Assembly (NCBI GenBank): GCA_025084515.1
Contig: JAJAGP010000345.1
Span: 399,640 to 463,639 of the forward strand
DNA: 64,000 bases
Direction of reading: 5' to 3'
Origin: Ancistrus triradiatus
Taxonomy: Eukaryota; Chordata; Actinopteri; Siluriformes; Loricariidae
Below, one piece after another: positions 1 through 11,814 of the stretch; position 1 is the first letter of the stretch, and every line of letters starts with the position of its first letter. Below the pieces are notes generated by a model. That model was not told where the DNA came from and searched no databases. It was given only the letters and a program-made list of their open reading frames with translations. The position numbers and the translations under genes were made by a program.

Positions 1-634
1 TTTGTGGGATGTAAATATTTGACCATTGCTTGTCTTATTGCTGTGTTTACGTCTACAAAGTCATGAGAGGCAGACAATACCTCAAACACACTTGAGTGAA
101 TGAAGTTTGCTTTCCCAGCAGCTGGTGTTTGTGAGTGGGACCCAACACTCAGGGTGTTTTTGGTACAACAGGGACAGGATGGTAATGATGGAGGCCATGC
201 TGGCGTAACGGTATGAATCCTCACGTCCATTACCTTAAAGCCTCCCTGAGGAGCGATCAACTCCGTGCTCTGATCTCAATAACAGAAGTTGGATTCTTTC
301 TTCAGTCTGTGGTATGAGTAGTGTTTTTTTTTTAAACATTTATGTCTACATTTTCGGACTTTATTGCTGTCTAGATTTGCTTTAGTTCAACATAACATTT
401 CCGACAGCCGTGGGTCAAATGAAGGAAAGGGTATCATGGTAACGATGCATGCGACAATGTATGTCACGGAGATTGATATTCAGTGCATAATATTTTTTAA
501 ATATTTATCCATTATTTATGTTTTGATTTTGTTGGCTTGGCATGGTATAGACTTTTTAACATACCAAAAAACTCATAACCACTTTGTATTTCTTAGTGGC
601 TGCCTGTGGTAGTAGATCTATGATCATATATTAG
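1..634. other. Non-coding stretch, nothing recognised
   Basis: AT-rich sequence with a short T run near 324. No family repeat, splice-bounded coding segment or RNA fold was recognised. Confidence 0.5.
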
Positions 635-810
635 TGGCATCTGGGTGACGCAGTGGCAGTTTGCTAGCCAATAACTGCCCGGGTTTGAGTCCCAGTGGTA
701 CATTGCAGCCGGGTCAGACATCACACAAGGATGATTAGTGTCTGTGTCTGAGGGATTGGAGGCTGAATAAAGATCCTCCTCCAGCACTGCAACAGCAAAC
801 TCCGAAAGGT
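635..810 (+). repeat. tRNA-headed SINE-like repeat
   Basis: The 5' part resembles a tRNA. An A-box-like GACGCAGTGGCAG lies near 647 and a B-box-like GGGTTTGAGTCCC lies at 681-693, which are the internal promoter elements of polymerase III. The body differs from the two commoner SINE families of this window. It is a retroposon relic with no coding capacity. The family name was not recognised. Confidence 0.55.
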
Positions 811-1260
811 GTCCCACCCTGTAAATACAACCAGTAAATTCCGGAATATGCTTGGTCTAGGTCCAAGGTCAGGATAAAACTGGGTATTTCTGGAGCTTCC
901 TAAGTCCCCGTGCTGCCTACTTCCACAAGGATATGAATATTATAAGGATACGCATATTAAATACCAGTTTTGGCATTCCTTGTGTAGCTGAAATGAAACC
1001 CATGTGACTGTGTTCAAATAATATGATATTAAGACTGTGTTCAGGATTTGTTGCATGTATGAAACATGTATTACTCTGCTTACAGTGTTTATTCATTTTA
1101 ATAGATGTAGGAATAATGAAATGACTATGTGCAGTGCATTTTGGAGACCGCAGCATAACACATTGTGTATCTTCATTCATGCATGCATTCATTCACGATC
1201 TTATATGCTTAATCTGGATCAGAGTCGTGGGAAAGGAGGTGCGTAGCTGGCAGCATATCA
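811..1260. other. Non-coding stretch, nothing recognised
   Basis: No repeat family or coding signal was recognised. Short CATT/ATGC repeats occur around 1173-1195. Confidence 0.45.
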
Positions 1261-1261
1261 T

Positions 1262-1470
1262 GCATTTTAATTAATTTCTTCAGATCAGGGGCACAGAGGG
1301 CTCTGGAGCCCGTCTCTGGAATTCACATGGTGCAGAAAAGCATGTATCCTGAATGGGGCACTAGTCTATGGCAGGGTTGATTAGAGGGCAATGCTGTATA
1401 TAGGAAATGATCTCCCACCCATCCTACTCTCCCTTATGGATCACCAGGACTCCAGTCTAGGTGTTGCATA
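1262..1470 (-). repeat. SINE-2 tail fragment
   Basis: The segment resembles the 3' half of the SINE-2 family (compare 33781-34133): a 'ctctggagcc...' stretch followed by a degraded 'gccagtccatcgcagggc' motif. It is a fragment with no tRNA head. Confidence 0.4.
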
Positions 1471-1500
1471 ATGGGCTTATGGGCTAGCATACCATATATA

Positions 1501-2997
1501 CAGTAAATATATAGTCAGCCACTGATTGTACAAGTTCTCCTACTTAGAAAGATGAGAGAGGTCTGTAATATTCATCATAGCTACACTTCAACTATGAGAG
1601 ATAAAACGAGAAAAGAAATCCAGGAAATCACATTGTAGGATTTTTAAAGAATTTAATTGTAAATTATGGTGGAAAGTAACTATTTAGTCACCCACAAACA
1701 AACAGACCTGTAACATCTTCTTTAAGAAACTCTTTTGTCCTCCACTCATTACCTGTATTAATGATTAATGGCACCTGTTTGACCTCGTTATCTGTATAAA
1801 AGACACCTGTCCACAGCCTCAAACAGTCAGACTCCAAACTCAACCATGGCCAAGACCAAAGAGCTGTGGAAGGACACCAGGAAGAAAATTGGAGACCTGC
1901 ACCAGGCTGGGAAGAGTGAATCTACAATAGGTAAGCAGGTTGGTGTGAATAAATCGACTGTGGGACCAATTGTAAGAAAATGGAAGACATACAAGACCAT
2001 TGATAATCTCCCTCGATCTGGGGCCCCGCGCAAGATCTCATCCCGTGGAATCAAAATGATCATGAGAACGTTGAGCAAAAATCCCAGAACTACACGAAGA
2101 GACCTGATGAATGACCTGCAGAAAGCTGGGACCAAAGTAACAAAGGCTACCATCAGTATCACATTACACCAAGAGAAATTCAGATCCTGCAGTGCCAGGC
2201 GTGCCCCCTGCTTAAGCCAGTACATGTCCAGGCCCATCTGAAGTTTGCCAGAGAGCATATGGATGATCCAGAAGAGGATTGGGAGAATATCATGTGGTCA
2301 GATGAAACCAAAGTAGAACTTTTTGGTAAAAACTCAACTGGAGGAAAAAGGATGCTGAGTCACATCCCAAGAACACCATAACTACTGTGAAGCATGAGGG
2401 TGGAAACATCATGCTTTGAGGCTGTTTTTCTGCAGAGGGGACAGGACGACTGATCTGTGTTAAGGGAAGTATGAACGTGGCCATGTATCATGAAATTTTA
2501 AGCCAAAACCTCCTTCCATCAGTGAGAGCATTGAAGATGGAACGTGGCTGGGTCTTCCAGCCATGACAATGATCCCAAACACACACCGCTCGGGCCAACG
2601 AAGGAGTGGCTCCGTAAAAAGCATTTCAAGGGTCCTGGAGTGGCCTAGCCAGTCTCCAAATCCAACCTCAACCCCATAGACAATTTTGTGGAGGGAGTTG
2701 AAAGTCCATGTTGCCCCCAAAACATCCATTGCTCTAGAGGAGATCTGCCATGGAGGAATGGGCCAAAATACCAGCTACAGTGTGTTTGCCAACCTGGTTT
2801 GAAGACTTACAGGAAACGTTTGACCTCTATCATTGCCAAACAAAGGTTATGTTTACAGAGTATTGGTTGAACTTTTTGTTATTGACCAAATACTTATTTC
2901 CCACCATAATTTAACAATTAAATTCTTTTAAAAAATCCTACAATGGCTGATTTCCTGGAATTTTTTTTTCTCATTTTTGTCTCTCATAGTTGAAGTG
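1501..2997 (+). mobile_element. Tc1-like DNA transposon, lineage A (degenerate)
   Basis: Cut-and-paste element. The left terminus begins CAGT directly after TA and continues 'agtcagccactgattg', the terminal repeat also seen at 20060, 25025, 40955 and inverted near 39560. The right arm carries the matching inverted sequence (accaaatacttatttcccacc, then the motif ending tctctcatagttgaagtg) but stops at about 2997, where a second element begins. The outermost right terminus is therefore missing. A transposase relic fills the middle. Confidence 0.85.
1846..2870 (+). pseudogene. Tc1-A transposase pseudogene
   Basis: The ancestral protein was a DD34E transposase of about 340 residues that binds the terminal repeats and cuts and joins DNA at TA sites. 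The relic opens with MAKTKELWKDTRKKIGDLHQ and has a paired-type helix-turn-helix (about residues 20-55), then an AT-hook-like GAPRKIS. The first 131 codons are open, then a frameshift occurs. The first catalytic Asp survives in a later frame as MWSDETK (near 2290). Further on, the HDNDP-like region is broken by stops and the third catalytic region is scrambled. The C-terminal KTYRKRLTSIIAKQ motif is visible near 2800-2850. It is clearly non-functional. The start ATG follows the usual short leader inside the left terminal repeat. Confidence 0.85.
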
Positions 2998-4728
2998 TTT
3001 TTTTTCCTATAATTCTGCATAAATATGACATAAAAAAATCATCAGATTTTCCACACACAGGTCCCTAAAAGTAGATAAAAACAGAACCCCAGGGTAAAAC
3101 AAAACGGGACGAGACAAAAATATTATACTTGGTCACGTTATTTTTTTGAGGAACAAATGATCCCCAATATTATATTTTAGTGGAGTGGCAAAAGTATGTT
3201 GAAAACCTCTCGGATGAGCAGTTAATTTAAAGGGAAATTAGAATCAGGTGTTTCAATCAATGGGATGACAACCAGGTGTGAGGGGGGCACCCTGTTTTTA
3301 TTTATAAAGAAAACAGGGATCTATCAAAGGTCTGCTCTTCAACAACACATGTTTTGTGGAAGTGTAATCATGGCACAAACAAGGGAGATTTCTGAGGACC
3401 TCAGAAAAACGAGTTGTCGAGGCTATTCAGGCTGAAAAAAAAAGGTTAAAAAACCATCTCTAAAGAGTTTGGACTCCACCAATCCACAGTCAGACAGATT
3501 GTGTACAAATGGAGGAGGAAATTCAAGGACCATTGTTTACCCTCCCCAGAGAGTGGTTGACCAACAAAGATTATTCAGAGTAGCAAGGCGTTGTTGATGG
3601 CAGGTCACCCAAAGGACCCCAGGGTAACTTCTAAGCAACTGAAAGTCCTCTCTCACATTGGCTAATGTTAATGTTCATTGAGTCCCACCATCAAGAAGAA
3701 CACTGACAACAAATGGTGTGCATGGCAAGAGTTGCCAAAGAGAAAGCCACTGCTCCTCCAAAAAGAACATTGCTGCTGGGTCTTGCAGTTTTTTGCTAAA
3801 GATCACATGGGGGACCAAGCCAGAAGGCTATTGGAAGAATGTTTTTGTGGATGGATGAGTCCAAAATAGAACTTTTTTTTGATTTAAAAAGAGAAAAAAA
3901 AAAAAAAAGCATTATGTTTGGGAGAAAGGAAAACACTGCATTCCAGGCATAAGTACCCTTATCCCAAATCTGTGAACACATGGTGGTGTAGTTAGTTCAT
4001 GGTTTGGGCCCTGTTTTTGCTGCATCTGGGCCAGGACGGGCTCGGCCTTGCCAATCATTGATGGAACAATGAATTCTGAATTATATATCAGAGAATTCCT
4101 AAAGGAAAATGTCAGGACATCTGTCCCATGAACTGAAATCTCAAGAGAAGGTTGGTCAATGCAGCAAGACAACGGCCCTAAGCACACAAGCCGTTTCTAC
4201 CAAAGAATGGTTTACAGAAGAAATAAAGTTCATGGTTTTTGGAATGGCCCAAGTCCAAAGTCCTGACCTTAAATCCCCATCAAAATGTTTGTGGAAGGAG
4301 GACCTGAAGCGAGCAGCTAATCTGAGGAAAAAACCACCAAACATCCCAGAGCTGAAGCTGTTCTGTACGGGGAATGGGCTAAAATTCCTCCAAGCCGGTG
4401 TGGCAGGACTGATCACACAGCTACAGGAAACGTTTAGCTGCAGTTATTGCTGCACAGGGGGGTCACACCAGATACTGAAAGCAAAGGTTTCACACATACT
4501 TTTTTGCCACTCCTCACTAATTATGTAATATCGGATCAACTTTTCTTCAAAAATAAATGATCAAGTATTTATATTTTTGTTTTTGTCTCATGTGTTTTTT
4601 TAACTGGGTTCTTTTTATCTACTTTTTAGGACTTGTGTGAAAATTCTGATGATGTTTTAGGTCATATTTATGCAAGAGATAATAAAAAAATACTAAATGG
4701 TTCACAAACCTTTCCAAGCAACCCACTG
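2998..4728 (+). mobile_element. Tc1-like DNA transposon, lineage B (degenerate)
   Basis: The right terminus (gttcacaaacctttccaagc...cccactg, ending 4728) is the inverted counterpart of the lineage B terminus at 63507. The left arm (tctgcataaatatgaca, acctaaaagtagataaa-like) is present, but the outermost left bases are lost where the element abuts the preceding Tc1-A copy. It is followed immediately by a TA microsatellite. Confidence 0.8.
3370..4527 (+). pseudogene. Tc1-B transposase pseudogene
   Basis: Relic of a DD34E-type Tc1 transposase. It starts MAQTREISEDLRK at 3370 and quickly meets stops. Recognisable pieces in shifting frames include the DNA-binding FGLHQSTVRQIVYKWR (near 3466), a Lys/Trp-rich middle, and the late KEDLKRAANLRKKPPNIPEL (near 4300). 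Where the catalytic Glu is expected after SPDL, this copy has an AAA (Lys) codon, and the copy at the right edge of the window does too. Multiple stops, frameshifts and A-rich insertions make it inactive. Confidence 0.8.
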
Positions 4729-4730
4729 TG

Positions 4731-4852
<122 letters not shown>

Positions 4853-5249
4853 ATCCCTACTTTAGAGCATTGTCTTGTCCTGGGAATGCTTATATATTTC
4901 AGTTTATTCCAAGAACATGATTAATCCATGACCAGGATCTAATACTGTAAGGACATTTCTAAAATGCAAAGAGTTTACAAATGTCTGGAAAATGTTGTTT
5001 AAATACCAATGCTCAGCAGTCACTGTTTTACTATATAATAGTGTTATTTCATTTTATACACAGTGTATGAGGGGGAAATCATAGCGATAGCATTTGGACT
5101 GATTTTCAGCATTGCTGAAATGGATGGGTTTGTAATTCCAGATGCCATAACACTTACAACACTTCCCAATCATTGTAACCAAGCCCTAACCCTTACCTCT
5201 ATCATTAATGAAGACAGGGAAAAGAAATACCTGTAATAAAGATTTCTCC
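4853..5249. other. Non-coding stretch, nothing recognised
   Basis: Non-repetitive AT-rich DNA without splice-bounded coding segments. Confidence 0.45.
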
Positions 5250-5580
5250 TGGCGCAACAATTCCCAGTGAAAATAATTACTGTCTCCAAAAAGCATCGCC
5301 ACAGTTCAAGTGGCTCTTTCACCTTCATAAATACATCAGCCTAGTCTGCAACAAATCATCCAATTAGAGACAATTATAGCAGCCTCCACAACAAATATTT
5401 CAGATTAAATCACGACATATTAATGTTTCGCACCCAGTCACTCAGAGATTAGCTTTTATAAACACTTCTTTAAATTGCGTCAATTATAGGCCAGGGTCAG
5501 AACTACTGCCCAACACCACTGCTGAGACTGATTCCTGTTTGTCATTCATTACTGTCAGCTTTCAGTGTCATTACTGCTTT
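5250..5580. promoter_or_regulatory. Candidate conserved non-coding element
   Basis: Repeat-free stretch with clustered homeodomain-type cores (CCAATTAGAG near 5360, ACAATTATAG, ATATTAATG near 5419) and no open frame. This texture is typical of vertebrate developmental enhancers. It is an inference; no alignment was available. Confidence 0.25.
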
Positions 5581-5593
5581 TACTGTCTGTAAA

Positions 5594-5789
5594 TGGGACT
5601 GTGGTAGCCTAGCGGTTAAGGTACTGGACTCCGGACCAGAAGGTCCAGGGTTCAAATCCCACCTCTGCCAAGCTGCCACTGTTGGGTCCTTGAGCAAGGC
5701 CCTTAACCCACAACTGCTTGGATTATAAGACTGTACCAATTGCTCTGGATAAGGGCGTCTGCTAAATGCTGTACATGTAAATGTAAATG
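5594..5789 (+). repeat. SINE-1 (tRNA-headed), near full length
   Basis: The tRNA-like head has A box TAGCCTAGCGGTTAAGG and B box GGTTCAAATCC. It is followed by the family body (GTTGGGTCCTTGAGCAAGGC) and the tail CTCTGGATAAGGGCGTCTGC...TAAATGTAAATG. The tail is shared by many teleost SINEs. Confidence 0.85.
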
Positions 5790-5839
5790 ATTTGGTTTTT
5801 AATTGATTTGTTTGATAATGTCCAAACTGACCTGTCCCT

Positions 5840-5945
5840 ATGGTTGGAACAATGAATTCTGAATTATACAAGCAAATTCTAAAGGATAATGTCAGGACAT
5901 CTCTCCATGAACTGAAGCCAAGCCAAAGTACTGATCTTAATCCAC
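5840..5945 (+). repeat. Tc1-B transposase fragment
   Basis: Starts ggaacaatgaattctgaatt, matching positions 4064 onward in the lineage B element. It continues through the 'atgtcaggacatctctccat' motif, then ends. It is a 105-bp scrap of the transposase gene. Confidence 0.65.
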
Positions 5946-6343
5946 ATCTTCAATCCATTACTCACTAGATTCCAAGAGTTCAACACCATTATAAAATGAG
6001 CTTTGTGTTAATGATTTTGGCCGACTGTAGGTGAGTGTAAGTGTTAATGATACATAGCTCTGCTATGATACAGTATAAACTATATTCAACTCTTCAGTTC
6101 ATGATACGTTTAACTTATGGTGGATTTGTTGCACATATCCCCATCATAAATCAGCACTTGTACAAAATAACTCCATTAATGCATATAATGTCTTATAGAG
6201 TGTGGATTTCTGGGGTTGTGGAATGGATTAATTCAATTAACATTATTCTTTATGTCAAAAATTTCCTTGGTAATTGTCATTTTCTGTTCTCAACAAGCAT
6301 TCTGGAACAAATTAATGATGAGAACGGAGGTACCACTGTACAT
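5946..6343 (+). mobile_element. TIR MITE ('GGTACCAC' ends), 5'-degraded
   Basis: The right end (acaagcattctggaacaaat...gaggtaccactg) matches the right end of the complete copy at 47508-47958. The stretch near 5950 (caatccattactcacta) also matches that copy's interior near 47813. It is a non-autonomous DNA transposon with no left terminus recognised. Confidence 0.6.
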
Positions 6344-7342
6344 GTATTAATTAAAACACGTGCATCTTTGTATCATTTCCTATTCTCTGAATATGACGTG
6401 TAATTTTGATTCCTGCTCTCGTCCAGTCCAACAGCGCTGAATCAGCCATTGTTAAATCAGGCCAGTGTATCTCTGCCATTCCAAACATTGACAGCAGGGA
6501 TGTGGTTGCTCTGTAAAAATCATCGTTGTTGAGAAGAAAAAGCAGCTTGGGGGCAGGAGTGAAGGCATGTAGGGTTTATATGGTCCACTTTTCTCTCGTA
6601 TTCTGAAAGATCGATAAGCGTGCACAGACGTTAGCGTTTGGATCACATAAACAGCTCAGAGACGACCCAGACATGGCCAGTTCATGTCTAGATCTGTCTT
6701 TGTAGTAAAACGTCTGGTTTTGCTGCTCTTGAGTCCGCCGAAGCCAAGAGTCGAGGAGGAATATTGTTCCCCTGGCAATTTTATCACAATTTTTCAGAAA
6801 TATATCGTATCGTTTTGATTATTTTAATTATTTGGTCTGTAAACAGTCCCGCTGGCCCCCATCATGTGTGTACAGGGAAAGGGATTTCTCACCTTATATG
6901 GCGAGCGTAAGAGAAACACACAGGACTACAACCCTGGACCATTTATTCAAAGTGACTCTCTTGTTTACGTTACTGTCCTTGACAGTTTTATTTTTCGTGC
7001 GGTGATATATTATCGAGATGGGCCAGCCCGTAGTGGAGCACAGCTGCGCTGAATACCAGGTCTCACTTTGCAAAATTTATGGCACATTAAGGTATTGGGT
7101 TAACCTTCCAAAAGCGTGATATTACCCTGAGCTGTTAGGGTGACATCAGTAAGGGTTAATACTACATGTAGGGCAAGGAACACATCCAGAAAAATATTCC
7201 TCACTCATCTTCATCCTATGAGATGTGTCTGAATGGAGCATTTATTTATGGAGATTGTACCTCCACAAACTCCTCAATCTCTAATTATTTATAGAGTTAT
7301 TAGAGAAAACAGTTTTGTAATTTACACAATTTCGCATATTCA
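6344..7342. other. Long unique non-coding stretch
   Basis: No family repeat was recognised. 6400-6680 is moderately GC-balanced and could be a conserved element, but nothing specific supports that. Confidence 0.4.
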
Positions 7343-7430
7343 TAATTAGACATTTAGCAGATGCTCAACGTACAATCCGAGCATTGTGGGTTAAGGGCCT
7401 TGCTCAGGGGCCCAACATTGACCTTTACTA
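7343..7430 (-). repeat. SINE-1 fragment
   Basis: Contains catttagcagatgctcaacg and gtgggttaagggccttgctc, the tail and body of SINE-1 on the minus strand. The tRNA head is missing. Confidence 0.7.
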
Positions 7431-8515
7431 AGATGTAGGAACATATTTGTAGTGTGCCAAAGTCATGATGAATGCTGTTTTCCACTCATGGGGGGGACAT
7501 TGTAAGCATTTGGGAAATCTCGGGGAAGAGGGTAATGATATTTTATTGTTATGGCATTAAGGGCGCAGTCATAAATCCATGGGTGAAGTCCAAGTCAATA
7601 TTTCTTGGCAAAAGAACCCTGGTGTGGCAGGAGACATTAATATTCCCCAGTGTCATGGCTTTAGCTGTGTTTTTCCCCTTTATTACGTCCTGACACTCAA
7701 GTAGGATTTCAAGAACTTCATTTTTTCATGTGAACAACTTCATGTGTGAAGCGAGACATGGCAGAGGTAGACGATGATTTTTGCGTTTCTTGCTCCAAGC
7801 AGTGATTTCACCCATTTTTCCAGGAAATTGCTGTGATTGTGTTTCTGTAGGCCAAATACCACAGAGCTGTTAGGGGATTCTGTAATTAAGAATAAATTAG
7901 TTTCAGAACAAAACAGTCCAGCAGTGACCACTGGTGTTAGTGTGAATTCAAACATTTTAACTGTGCCAAATGATCGCATTATTGGGGCTTATTAAGGAGC
8001 CATGTTGAACTGATTTATGAATTGTATGGTTGCTCAGAATTGAATTGAAGGTTGGAAGACAAAGGTTTCCTGAAGCCCAGGAGATGAGGACAGTGCATAT
8101 TCTGTTAAATAAAGAAGGGTGATTAATGGTACTGATCTCTGACAGGACTGCAGTAATAAATTAATATTTAAATTCTCCAAAAATAATTGTAGGGCACAAA
8201 AAATGGGTAGTGTGCTGAAGAGAACTGGTTTCAAGTTCCAATAGTGCCTTCCAGCTGGGTTGAGGATCACATACAGACATAATTATCTGTGCCTGAAGGA
8301 GTGGAGGCCTTTTGGCTGATCATCCCCAGTCACCCCTGCCCAGCCATTGAATGGCATTCAGTCCATTGCAGGCTTTCGTCTGCAACTGGTAATCTCTGGG
8401 GATAGGCACTGGAGATGTTATCTTCTGATACCCTTCTGAGGTACCGATGCTACAAGCTTTAATTGTATTTGTGAGATCCTTCAAATATAATTTACATTTC
8501 AGCAAAGTTTGGATG
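7431..8515. other. Unique non-coding stretch
   Basis: No repeat family was recognised. All open frames are short, with no splice-bounded coding signal. Confidence 0.4.
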
Positions 8516-8517
8516 TA

Positions 8518-9009
8518 CAGTACTGTGCAGAAGTCTAAAATCTGTGGTAGCCTAGTGGTTAAGTTACTGGTCTCTGGAACAGAAGATCCAGGGTTCAAAT
8601 CCGACCTCTGCCAAGCTGCCACCGTTGGGTCCTTGAGCAGGCTTCTTAACCCACAATTGCTTGGATTGTAAGACTGTACCAATTGTAAGTCGCTCTGGAT
8701 AAGGGCGTCTGCTAAATGCTGTAAATGTAAATCACCATTAGATTTGTTTTTTAGTAATACAGCAATGACTCTATATTTCTCGGTTTCTTAATTATTACCC
8801 AGTCAGAAAATACAGTAAATTTGTATGTGGTATTAAAAAAATGCTTCTATAGGCTACAGTGGTAAATATTTATGTTGACCTCCCCTTACACTAAAGAAAT
8901 AGCGGCATTTGGCAGCTTAATAGGGATGCCATGTTATGCTATATATGGTCATTATGCAGTTGCTAAAACAACAAATCTTATGGTGGCTTAAGACTTTTTC
9001 ACAGTACTG
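8518..9009. mobile_element. Tc1-G type MITE with a SINE inside
   Basis: Termini CAGTACTGTGCAGAAGTCT (left, after TA 8516-8517) and agactttttcacagtactg (right, before TA 9010-9011) are inverted repeats. Without the inserted SINE the element is about 300 bp and non-coding. The interior motif 'gacctccccttacact' recurs in the related element at 61846-62314. Confidence 0.75.
8541..8731 (+). repeat. SINE-1 nested in a MITE
   Basis: Head TAGCCTAGTGGTTAAG, B box GGTTCAAATCC, tail CTCTGGATAAGGGCGTCTGC. It sits about 23 bp inside the left end of the Tc1-G MITE, so it is younger than that MITE. Confidence 0.85.
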
Positions 9010-9011
9010 TA

Positions 9012-9309
9012 CATCTACATTGAACCACTTGCTACCTGTATTGTGTACACTTTTTATTTGCAAAAGAGGGTTGCTACTTGAAATGTCATGATTTTTACAT
9101 AATCACTTAAATTTTCTTTAAATTAAGAGGAAGGCGTCAACTTTGGGAGGCGTAACACGTGCAGCCACAGTACACAGATCAAACACAGATCAAATTTGGC
9201 ATGAGAGAGCAAACTGCTGAGAGCTGATCATATTACAATTTATTTTGGACAGCGGTCCAATTTACTTTTAAATTAAATTTAATTCCGAAGTTTTTTATGT
9301 CCAACAGTT
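9012..9309. other. Non-coding stretch, nothing recognised
   Basis: No repeat or gene signal was recognised. Confidence 0.4.
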
Positions 9310-9405
9310 CTGCAAGTTCTCCATTATTAACATGAGCAAAACCCTTAACCCACAATTCCTTATCATTTTTCATTAGAGCTTCTGCTAAATGCTGTAAATG
9401 GAAAC
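9310..9405 (+). repeat. SINE-1 fragment
   Basis: Degenerate 'gagcaaaacccttaaccca' and 'cttctgctaaatgctgtaaa' motifs belong to the second half of SINE-1. Confidence 0.6.
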
Positions 9406-9954
9406 AACCTACTGTAAGCAGGGTCAAAATGTCCAATCTGAGCAGTATATCAGTTTTTGGGTTGATTTTAGCTGCAGTGTGAACAACACTTAAAGCCACA
9501 GTGCCTTTGGTTTCTGTTTGAGCCAATTAATGCCTGTGAAAGAGCAGTGATAAAACCACCTTTAGACAGAGGCCTGCACTTACTGTTGTGTAGGCTGTTC
9601 ATTGGGATTTGTCTCACCACAGTCTTTGTCTCACTTCACCAGGCTGGAATGACATGAGGTCATTTAGAGTATTGTTATTTAATTATATTTTGCAAGCAGG
9701 TGCTATGAAGAGTACCACAGTTTTGCTTTGCAGACCTGGGACTTTCATTATGCACGGGGAAATTGAATTTCCAAAATCTGTTGCACAAGAGACCCTCCGG
9801 TGAGTGATGCAACTGGCCTCTTGTCTTACTGATCGAAAACAGAGATGGCGTTTGGCCTTTGTTTCAATCACAGCTCTTCAGACTTGGTTGATTTGAGTAG
9901 TCCTTCTTACAAAGCATCGCTAGAGAAATTCAGGCATGACAAAACTTCCCAAAG
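9406..9954. other. Non-coding stretch, nothing recognised
   Basis: No recognisable repeat or gene. Confidence 0.4.
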
Positions 9955-10320
9955 TCAAGTCAGATTTATTTCTATAGCGCTTATTACAATGGAGCATTGT
10001 CTCAAAGCAGATTTTCAATTTTCTATTATCTTCTATTATCCAGGCCCAAATCCCAAATTGTGCAAGCCTAGGGAGAGAGTGGCAAGGATAAACTCTCTAG
10101 ATGTTATAACAAAGAGACCTTGGGAGGACCAAGACTCAAAAGGGACCTGACCTCCTTGGGCGGCTTAGCTGTTATACGTTTTAAACTAAGTTGCCTAATT
10201 AGTACATTTATAGTAAGCTAAATAACAACAAACAGAGATAACATATTCAAAGAAAATATAATAATATGTAGACTAATAAGAATAAAAATCTCAAGACACT
10301 TCCTTAGATGAGAATGACTA
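9955..10320 (+). repeat. Repeat R copy
   Basis: Unclassified dispersed repeat seen in several copies here. It starts agatttatttctatagcgc, has 'catt gtctcaaagcag' and 'accttgggaggaccaagact', then an A-rich middle (acatattcaaagaaaatat) also found near 30720. No open reading frame. I could not assign a class. Confidence 0.65.
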
Positions 10321-10984
10321 TAAGGAGCCGAAATTCCCAAAATGCAAACTAATTCTGCTCGTCATAATAATGGATTTTTGCTCATCCACACTGTTCTCGT
10401 TAGGGCTGGTGATTTATTTAGAGATAAACTGCATTCTTATGAGGGTGCTACACCTTACCTTACATTTGGAGCTCTGATTACATTTAGCTGGCATTTTAAA
10501 CAAGCCTATCAACTTTGCAGATGTTCACCATCAGGTTCAATTAAAGCCTCAAAGAACAAAGGGAACTAATTATGGCAAATGAAGTGGTAATCATCGGAGT
10601 GGAATTGGCATTTTAAGCATTTTCTCTATGTGTTTGTGCTCCAAACCCTCAGGACTAATGCAACAGCTCAAAAGAGCTTTGTGATAAATACAACAACCCA
10701 TAGATATGCAATCAATTCTAGACAGAGGGCAATAAACTTTCCTCACATGATTAAAGAATGACATTAGATTAAGCGTTATCGTGTGTGTCATGTCTCAACA
10801 AGATGCCCATTTCTCAACACTGAGAATGTGAAAGATGTACCAGGAGGTCGGATCTGGCGAGATAATCTAGCAAAGGACATTAGAACAGGTGAGAGAGGAC
10901 CAAGAGTTGGACCAATCACTGCACACTTGTGTCACTACATCTGGACCAATTACTGTAATCTTGTGTCTGGTTCAATCACTGCAT
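10321..10984. other. Non-coding stretch, nothing recognised
   Basis: Unique sequence with no recognised gene or repeat. Confidence 0.4.
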
Positions 10985-11145
10985 ACATGGAGCATTGTGT
11001 CAAAGCAGCTTTACAATCCTAAATTGAGCAAGCCTGGGTGACAGTGGCAAGGAAAAACTCCCTAAACGTTATAAGGAACAAACCTTGGGAGGACCAAGAC
11101 TCAAAAAGGGACCCAACCATCTTGGGTGGCTTAGATAATTAAATG
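10985..11145 (+). repeat. Repeat R fragment
   Basis: Contains ggagcattgtgtcaaagcag and accttgggaggaccaagact, the 5' half of repeat R. Confidence 0.7.
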
Positions 11146-11391
11146 TAAATGTAAGAGTGAAACTAATTTATCTAGTCAAGTAAGTCTGTGTTAATAGTTA
11201 AAAAAAACCCCAAAACTAACAGAAGTATTAACAGATAAATAAAACACCTTGAAGTGGGAGCTAAAAAATACCTAAGAGCAACAATCGTTTCTGTGGTGCG
11301 AACACGTGAGAAAGGGGCCCCTTTCTCAAACAGTTCTAAGAAAAAGTATGAAAACGTTTCCTGTACTGATAGAAACTAGGGTAGTATTGGA

Positions 11392-11552
11392 TCTTTGGTT
11401 GCGGTATTGAACTATTGACCAGTTGGTTGCGAGTTCAAGTCTCAGTAATGCAAAACAGCCACTGTGACCCTTAAGCAAGGCCCTTAACCTCAACTTCTCA
11501 TCTTTATTCTAAATCGCTATGGTTAAGGATGCATGGGAAATGTACGAGCAAA
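11392..11552 (+). repeat. Divergent SINE-1
   Basis: The head with 'gcgagttcaagtctc' (B-box-like) is followed by 'taagcaaggcccttaacct' and a decayed 'aaatcgctatggttaagga' tail. It is an old, diverged copy. The flanking 11146-11391 and 11553-11780 hold nothing recognisable. Confidence 0.55.
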
Positions 11553-11780
11553 CATTTTACCTAAAATATCCACACTGGGGTATTGGCCAACTAAGCTAAC
11601 CAGAGCATTATGACAAAATTCATCCAACTTCTAAACCAGGTGACAGCACAGACCATGTCCCTGTAGCCCAAGGAACCTAGAAACTCGGACATCCTCCCGA
11701 TGATGTGAAAACCAAACACAGACAGACAAACAGAACCAGAATATGAAACAGAAAGGCTCAGACATTACTGAACCCAGTGC

Positions 11781-11814
11781 TCTACCAACTGAGCTACTCT
11801 GGTGCTCAAAGCAG
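11781..11814 (-). repeat. tRNA-like A-box fragment
   Basis: The reverse complement reads AGTAGCTCAGTTGGTAGAGC, the D-arm and A box of a tRNA. No T arm follows, so this is a fragment and not a tRNA gene. Confidence 0.45.

Noticed and set aside
1846..2241. Intact transposase gene
   Set aside because: The first 131 codons are open, but frameshifts and stops follow before the catalytic pair.
5594..5660. A functional tRNA gene
   Set aside because: The tRNA-like head continues into a SINE body and tail and recurs many times on both strands.
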